DNA of 64,000 nt from Tubulanus polymorphus (Eukaryota; Nemertea; Palaeonemertea; Tubulaniformes; Tubulanidae). This document shows, piece by piece, positions 58,766 to 64,000 of the stretch; the stretch's first letter is position 1; each line of letters starts with the position of its first letter. The notes beneath the pieces are model-generated. The model saw only the letters and a program-made list of their open reading frames with translations, ran no database searches and was not told the DNA's origin. Location: positions 11,014,501 to 11,078,500 of the forward strand of contig NC_134031.1 of NCBI RefSeq assembly GCF_964204645.1, read 5' to 3'. The position numbers and the translations under genes are program-made.

Positions 58766-59166
58766 TAATTAGTAAATCTATACGCTACAAATATAACAAT
58801 AACAGTTCCACCTAAAATCCAAATTATTTCATATTTCTATTGTTCTTTACTTGGGGTATAATAATCTAATAATTTAGGTTTGTATAGATGTAATTTTTCT
58901 TTATTGGTTACCGCGTTATATAAACTCATTGCATCATCAACTGATTGAAAATCTCTATGTGAAATCTTCTGATCATATAATTCCTTGTTAATATAATCCA
59001 TATAGTTTTGTCTTTTTTCTCTATATTCTTCTGCAGCTTTATTGTATTTTTCTAATGCTAAGTTATGTCTTTTTTGTTCTGATAATGATCCATTTTTATC
59101 AATATGTTTAAATGCTAAAGCGTTAACAATTGCCGATCCTATAATAGTTATAATTGCAGAAGCCAT
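58766..59166 (-). pseudogene. Two-span membrane protein, stop before last segment (element B)
   Basis: Nearly identical to 42047-42469 (ALEKYNKAAEEYREKRQNYM, DFQSVDDAMSLYNAVT), with a small deletion in the N-terminal Gly-rich stretch. A TAG at 58837-58839 replaces a Gln codon and removes the C-terminal membrane segment, still readable afterwards (IWILGGTVIVIFVAY). Confidence 0.75.
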
Positions 59167-59190
59167 TTATTTAGTAAAATAATTGCGCAG

Positions 59191-59412
59191 TTATATGGGA
59201 GGAATATATTTTTGTTTTCCCAAATAATCAATAGTTAAATTAGATAAAGTAACTGCTAATGTTAATTTCAAAATATCATTTATATCAAATCTATCAACAT
59301 TAACACTTCCCATTTTAAATACTTTTTTTAATACCATTGAATAACCAACAGTTCCAACTGATAGTAATGCGCCATTATATAATTCAGTTATTATCCACTT
59401 ATTATCACTCAT
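59191..59412 (-). CDS. 73-residue membrane protein (element B)
   Basis: Only two substitutions relative to 41802-42023 (NKWIITELYNGALL, YLGKQKYIPPI). Two hydrophobic stretches. Intact in an otherwise decaying element, so it has been hit by chance less or B is not very old. Starts TAAATAAATG. Confidence 0.65.
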   Translation of the reverse strand: MSDNKWIITELYNGALLSVGTVGYSMVLKKVFKMGSVNVDRFDINDILKLTLAVTLSNLTIDYLGKQKYIPPI

Positions 59413-59418
59413 TTATTT

Positions 59419-59738
59419 ATCAAAAAAATTACTTTCTTCAAAATATTTAGTTATCTTAGTGATGATTATTTCAACATTTATTTTATTACTACTATTATTT
59501 ACTGATTATCATATATTTTAGATAATATGTTTTTAATATCATCAATAATTCCATCTTCATTTAATTCATAATATTCTAAAGGCGTTTTAATTAAATCAAT
59601 TACTTTTTCTATATTATAATTTTCTTTATTAATCATTGATGCATTGTTAAATGATTTACTTTTTACTTTAATTCTCATTTCATTACCATGTTTAAAATCA
59701 AACCCAAAACATATACTCGGCCCTACTGTTATATTCAT
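59419..59738 (-). pseudogene. Unknown small acidic protein, shortened (element B)
   Basis: Counterpart of 41445-41801. It keeps MNITVGPSICFGFDF and IIDDIKNILSKIYDN. About 40 residues of the centre are missing or replaced. The frame stops at 59499-59501; remnants of the rest (VEIIITKITKYFEE) are readable down to about 59419. Confidence 0.55.
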
Positions 59739-60511
59739 TTATATATCAAAAAAATACTCTCTACATCTTATAACTAATTCATAAATTACTGGAAAATTAT
59801 TTAAATCAATTAAATATCCATTATGATTTTTTACTTCTAATTTGAAATTATTAAATCGTGAAATACAAGGCTTAAAATCACATTCTGTTAAATTATAATT
59901 TATTTGCATTCTAAATTCTTTAACATTCTTCAATGGTAAAATATTTAATATACTAGAATTACAAGTTATATCTTTAATTGCTTCGAATGTCTTTGTATGG
60001 TCAATCAAATTGCAATAAATATAAAAGTGTGTGTAAGGTATTAAGTTTGGTGTAGCATCAATATTTGTAAAAGATCTATCTGGAGGAATTCTTAACAGTT
60101 TAACTATAGGTTTTTTTTACCATAAATTTATGTTTTTCACTATTAGTCAACCTTATCTTTATTCTATCAGAACTATCACTTTTTAAAAATCTAATACTAA
60201 ACCCGGAATCACTACCTAATTTGTGCCAGGCTTTTCTATTAATTTCTTGTGATAATGTATCTAAATTATATAACCCCGTTTTTAAATATATATATAGGCC
60301 CATGCATCTATGTGTCTAAAACTAAAAAGGCTCTATCTTCAATAGTTTTATTCGATATATTGTAAAAAGAATTACATAAACTTACATTAACTAATTTTAA
60401 ATCAACACGATATTCATATTCCCTATCTAATTGAACTAATAAATCATGTGATTTATAATTTGTAAGTTTTCTTGAATCAACAAATATTCTGTTTTCTTTT
60501 AATTCTACCAT
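59739..60511 (-). pseudogene. Penton-like minor capsid protein, frameshifted (element B)
   Basis: Three consecutive frames (60308-60511, 60100-60303, 59739-60008) together match 40673-41428: NRIFVDSRKLTNYKSHDLLV, GLYNLDTLSQEINRKAW, SSILNILPLKNVKEF, NFKLEVKNHNGYLIDL. Frameshifts lie near 60306 and 60110. Start AAAATAAATG. Confidence 0.75.
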
Positions 60512-60530
60512 TTATTTTACATATTTTCTT

Positions 60531-60875
60531 ATTCGAAATCTATTTCATGATGCCCTTTTTCATTCTTACCTTTATATACGAAATAACCTGAACATAATTC
60601 TTCTAAATCTTCACTAGATAATCTATGAAATCTATCCGGTAAATATGTTCTGAATTTATATGTATTTCCTTTTAATCCTTCATATTCTAAGTGTATAACT
60701 AATTTATCTCCATATTTGTTAGTAACTGTAACAATATCTGTAATTAGATATTTCTTATGGATTGTTAATTCTTTTAACTTCTTAAATTTATAATCTACTG
60801 ATTGACATTTGAAGTATCTTTTATTCTATCTAGAAATAATTTGTTGTACTCACTGTTTGCTTGTTTACTCTCCAT
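60531..60875 (-). pseudogene. Small conserved protein like 40314, frameshifted (element B)
   Basis: From the ATG at 60875 (TATAAATGG), ESKQANSEY..., then FLDRIKDTSNV-like sequence; a frameshift near 60810 leads to KKYLITDIVTVTNKYGDKLV, LPDRFHRLSSEDLEEL and the end HHEIDFE at 60531. Confidence 0.65.
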
Positions 60876-60904
60876 TTATAATACATATTTTTATTAAAAT
60901 TTGA

Positions 60905-63005
60905 TTAACACGTTAGAATTCTTTTTATTATCTCGTTCTCTTTTGTTTCTTCTCTTTTACGTTTTAAGTATTCATCTAAATTACAACCATAAGCAACTGT
61001 GTGAATTCCATCATCTAAAATATATCTTTTATCATCAAATGGATTTAAACTTATCTTCTCTATTTCTTCAATAAACATTTCGTGGTACTCAGATCTTAAA
61101 CATTTCATCTTATGTTTTCTAACTTCTTCTTTGAATATACAATTTATGTAATCTTTGAAATGAATATTCTTTTCAACAACGCTTTTGGTAATTCCTTTCA
61201 ATTTCTTTGATTCATGAGTTTTAGTTTTATATGAATACATTTTGGATCTAATACCAATGAATTCAATCATTTCTTCACCACCTAATTCATCCTTAAACTT
61301 CCCGGGTCGCTTTTTATTATCATTGCTAAACAATTCATGATTTTTAGGATAATTACTAAAATCTAAATGATGTTTTAATGTTTTTAAATCATCAGTTATG
61401 TTATTAGTTTTTATCTTTAATATGTAACTGTCAGTATCAAAATATAAGATTTCTATATGTTTTTCTCCAAAATGAGGTTGTAATACATTATAATAGAATT
61501 CATACATTAATAACTTTGATAATTTAAAACTGATGCTCCAACATAAATTGGTTAATTAAATTTCATAGATGTTCTTCTCATTTTAACTGCAGCTAAATTT
61601 TCATCAAATACTCTGTTACCTATAAATTTAGGATATGTTTGTAAATGCCTTATCCTTTTACCATTACTAACTAACTCAATATCATTTCTATTTCTAATAT
61701 TTTCACAAGTCTTACCATAGAATGCATTATTCATTAACTTGAAGAAATCTTTTTCGAAATCAGTTTTAGCTTCATTTCTCTGTTTGGTGTTAAAATCTAT
61801 ATATTTTTCTAACCACTTAGATTGACTAAATGAAATATATCTATGTACTTTTTTTAGGATCATTCCTTGTTTTAGATAAAACTTCAACATTCTATTATGT
61901 ACTACATAATTATATTTATCTTCTTGAGTTACCATTAACTTTTCCGTATGAATATGATTTTCGATTTTCTTTTTTGATAATTTGATAATTCTTCATGTGT
62001 TACAGTTTTATGTTCGGGGCAGTATGCTAGATTTCTAGATTTAAATTTAATATGTTCAGGATATTCTAAATCTACAACAAAGAAGTAACCAGTATCTGAA
62101 TCATCTGCAATATCTAGGATTCTTTTCTTCCAATCAAATTTATCATTATTTTCATGTTGTAAAACTTCACTTATTTCAAATACTCAATACGGTTGTGGTT
62201 CCATCATTGCCCAACCATACAAATTATTTGCATCTATATATAATAACTTATATCCAGGGTTATCATTTACATTGAAATATCTATCCCCTAATACACCCGA
62301 AACTCCTCCTCTTATAGATTTTTCAAATAATAATAATTGATCTATATTTGTTAACAAATCCATTTTTATATCCGTAAATTTTAATCCACAATCCCATGTT
62401 AAACCTGGGCTAGAATAACAATGACAAGGATCAATATTGAAATATTTTAAGTTTACATCTCTAAACCTTTCGAATATATCAGTTAATAATAATACATCTG
62501 ATTTTAAATATAAATCTACTAATTGTCCATGATTTTTCATTTTGAAATGATTCCAAATATTCAATGTTCTATTATATACTTCATCTTTAACATATTCATT
62601 GTTTAATTCATCATAGAATTGTTCTTTCAATAATTCAGTTATATTAAAATCATTATGATTTTTATAGAAAGAATATGGAATTGCGCCTTTATATCTCATT
62701 AATTGGAAATCAACATTATTTGGGCAGTGTTGTTTTAATATTTTTAATTCATCATCAACTAATGATTTCGATAAGTTATCTAATGAACTATTTAAAAATC
62801 TATATGAATCTATAAATCTTAGGCAACCAAATTGGAATGATATATAATTCTCAGATGTTCTAGCTAACATTTTAAATTTATAAGTTGGTATTTTATCTTT
62901 TGATCTATTTGAATTTAATCTTTCTATTTCATTATTGATTTCTTCTATTTTATGACATAACTGTTTGATGAATAAATGTGCATCATATCCTGATTGATTA
63001 TGAAA
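60905..63005 (-). pseudogene. DNA polymerase B, C-terminal two thirds, frameshifted (element B)
   Basis: From the upper end: ExoII (HNQSGYDAH near 62990), ExoIII (LYLKSDVLLL), motif A (YIDANNLYGWAMMEPQPY), then a frameshift near 62184 and others near 61940 and 61550. Motif B (MNNAFYGKTCENIRNR) is in 61552-61935. Motif C (YFDTDSYIL, about 61437) is in 60905-61507 and is not interrupted by an intein. The N-terminal third, with zinc fingers and ExoI, is lost at the 63005 junction. Confidence 0.88.
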
Positions 63006-64000
63006 TACCAGAAAGAAATTTTCCATGATGGGTTTCTGTGTAATTGTTTCTGTTTCATTCACCGAACTCGCTGTCAACAAGGTATATTTCTAAAAGGAAA
63101 TATACTGCGACAGGTGGTTTTGCAAAGTCATTAAAAATCAAGATCCTATTGTATCTAAGGATACAATTATTCCGATTTTGGAGAGAGAGAAGTCATAAAG
63201 AATGAATAAATTAATGGAGATTACAAAATCGGAAGTAACAAACGAACAGTTAAAAAGCGGAAGCACCCGTCGCGATAAAATGAAGATTTAAATATTACAA
63301 AATCATTATGAAAAACGAAATGAAAAGAGACAAATGCTACCGTTGATAGTATTCACGTACAAATTGTAGAATGAGAATAGAAAATTTAATTGAATACAAG
63401 TTCCGAGAAGAGCAAAGAGATTTAGACAATCAATTCGGCGGCTTGAAATAAAGAAACTGCTTAAAAAATGAATAAACTCGAATGCAAGATCTTTGCTTTC
63501 GAATGATTTGTTAATTACAAGGGTAGACCTAAGGTTCATATAAATCTATATTTTTGAATTTTGAAATCAGGGGATCTAAAAATAGTATTCATCATTAGGG
63601 GACGTCGATTCATAAATTAATTTTTCAGGGAAGAGCCGATCAGCCTTCCAGAAAGGGAATGCGCATCATCCGTGAGTGTCGCAAAAAATTATCTCATTGC
63701 TAATTAAAGTTGAAAAATATCATGTACGTTGTTTTCTGAATACTAAAAGATTCTTGATTTTATTTGTGTTCAGTCTACTTAATTGCGGAAATCCGATGTA
63801 TTTGCAGTACTGGGAACAATAAAGCATTGAATAAAGTAACAATTAAGTATATTTGATGAGAATCAATAAAGTATATTTGAACTTGAATTTGAGCCCACTA
63901 GGTGGTGGTATTGGAAGACACCAGGTGGTTCGATCAACTTAATATGCTCCAGCGCCGTGGCGCTGTCGCAAAAAGGCGATTCTCGATATAAATAGTAATG
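63006..64000. other. Flanking DNA, nothing recognised
   Basis: No gene recognised in about 1 kb. Near 63938-63966 a CAGCGCCGTGGCGCTG palindrome follows CCACTAGGTGGTGG, suggesting a short repeat. This may be host sequence beyond the truncated Polinton. Confidence 0.4.

Larger units (their letters stand above)
27216..63005 (-). mobile_element. Polinton B, reverse orientation, split by a 21 kb insertion
   Basis: The gene order from 27511 to 33675 and from 54701 to 63005 is the mirror image of element C, and the capsid gene is shared between the two halves. The left edge retains the inner half of a terminal repeat (ACAACTAAACCCCTATTACTCTTAAAATATTT at about 27228). The right edge lies inside the polymerase (VFHNQSGYDAH), so the polymerase end and its terminal repeat are lost. 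Most genes carry stops or frameshifts. It is older than element C. Confidence 0.82.

Noticed and set aside
1-64000. Bacterial or free-virus contamination
   Set aside because: Nested insertions, target duplications, satellites, LINE and Penelope fragments and spliceosomal introns indicate a eukaryotic chromosome.

Overview
The window looks like nuclear DNA of a metazoan, probably an AT-rich marine or aquatic invertebrate; the species cannot be fixed from sequence. Evidence: Polinton/Maverick elements with spliceosomal introns, a Penelope-like GIY-YIG fragment, a non-LTR reverse transcriptase fragment, a tRNA-derived repeat and long micro- and minisatellites. No ordinary cellular gene was recognised. 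Almost everything is endogenous Polinton/adintovirus-like DNA in different states of decay, from two very different lineages.

Layout. (A) 1-3420: minus-strand remnant of the AT-rich Polinton family (integrase, membrane protein, small protein, HNH nuclease). 3551-4024: Penelope-like fragment. (D) about 4.1-17.5 kb: a separate, more GC-rich Polinton/adintovirus-like element with a two-exon PC4-like coactivator gene, a defective protein-primed DNA polymerase with intron-containing zinc-finger exons, packaging ATPase, two conserved Polinton proteins, a TATA-binding-protein homologue, integrase with chromodomain, penton-like protein, core (pX-like) protein, major capsid protein with two in-frame stops, adenain-like protease, a 0.5 kb CCCT microsatellite and a RING protein. 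(E/F) 17.5-26.4 kb: scrambled AT-rich Polinton pieces, including a polymerase carrying a 355-codon intein with a LAGLIDADG endonuclease exactly at the catalytic YFD/TDS motif; part of this block is flanked by inverted copies of a tRNA-like repeat. (B) 27.2-33.7 kb plus 54.7-63.0 kb: one Polinton in reverse orientation, split inside its capsid gene by a 21 kb insertion flanked by ATATTT. (C) 35963-54215: a nearly complete 18,253 bp Polinton nested in that insertion, inserted in a 31 bp minisatellite, with about 400 bp terminal inverted repeats, AG...CT ends and a perfect 6 bp duplication AACAAT.

How element C is organised. A rightward block (polymerase, small protein, penton-like protein, membrane proteins, coiled-coil protein, capsid, zinc-finger protein) converges with a leftward block (ATPase, integrase, membrane protein, small protein, small acidic and basic proteins, HNH nuclease). 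Polymerase and integrase would replicate and integrate the DNA; ATPase, capsid and penton would package it. No adenain-like protease was seen in B or C. C carries only a few lesions: a stop in the polymerase, a late stop in the ATPase, a probable frameshift in the zinc-finger gene and a gene fusion.

Most notable: the intein in an animal-genome Polinton polymerase, with empty sites in sibling copies B and C; TBP and PC4 homologues on element D; a start-codon motif (T-tract then TAAATG) before nearly every gene of B and C, like poxvirus late promoters; and about 207 bp palindromes forming each end of element C.
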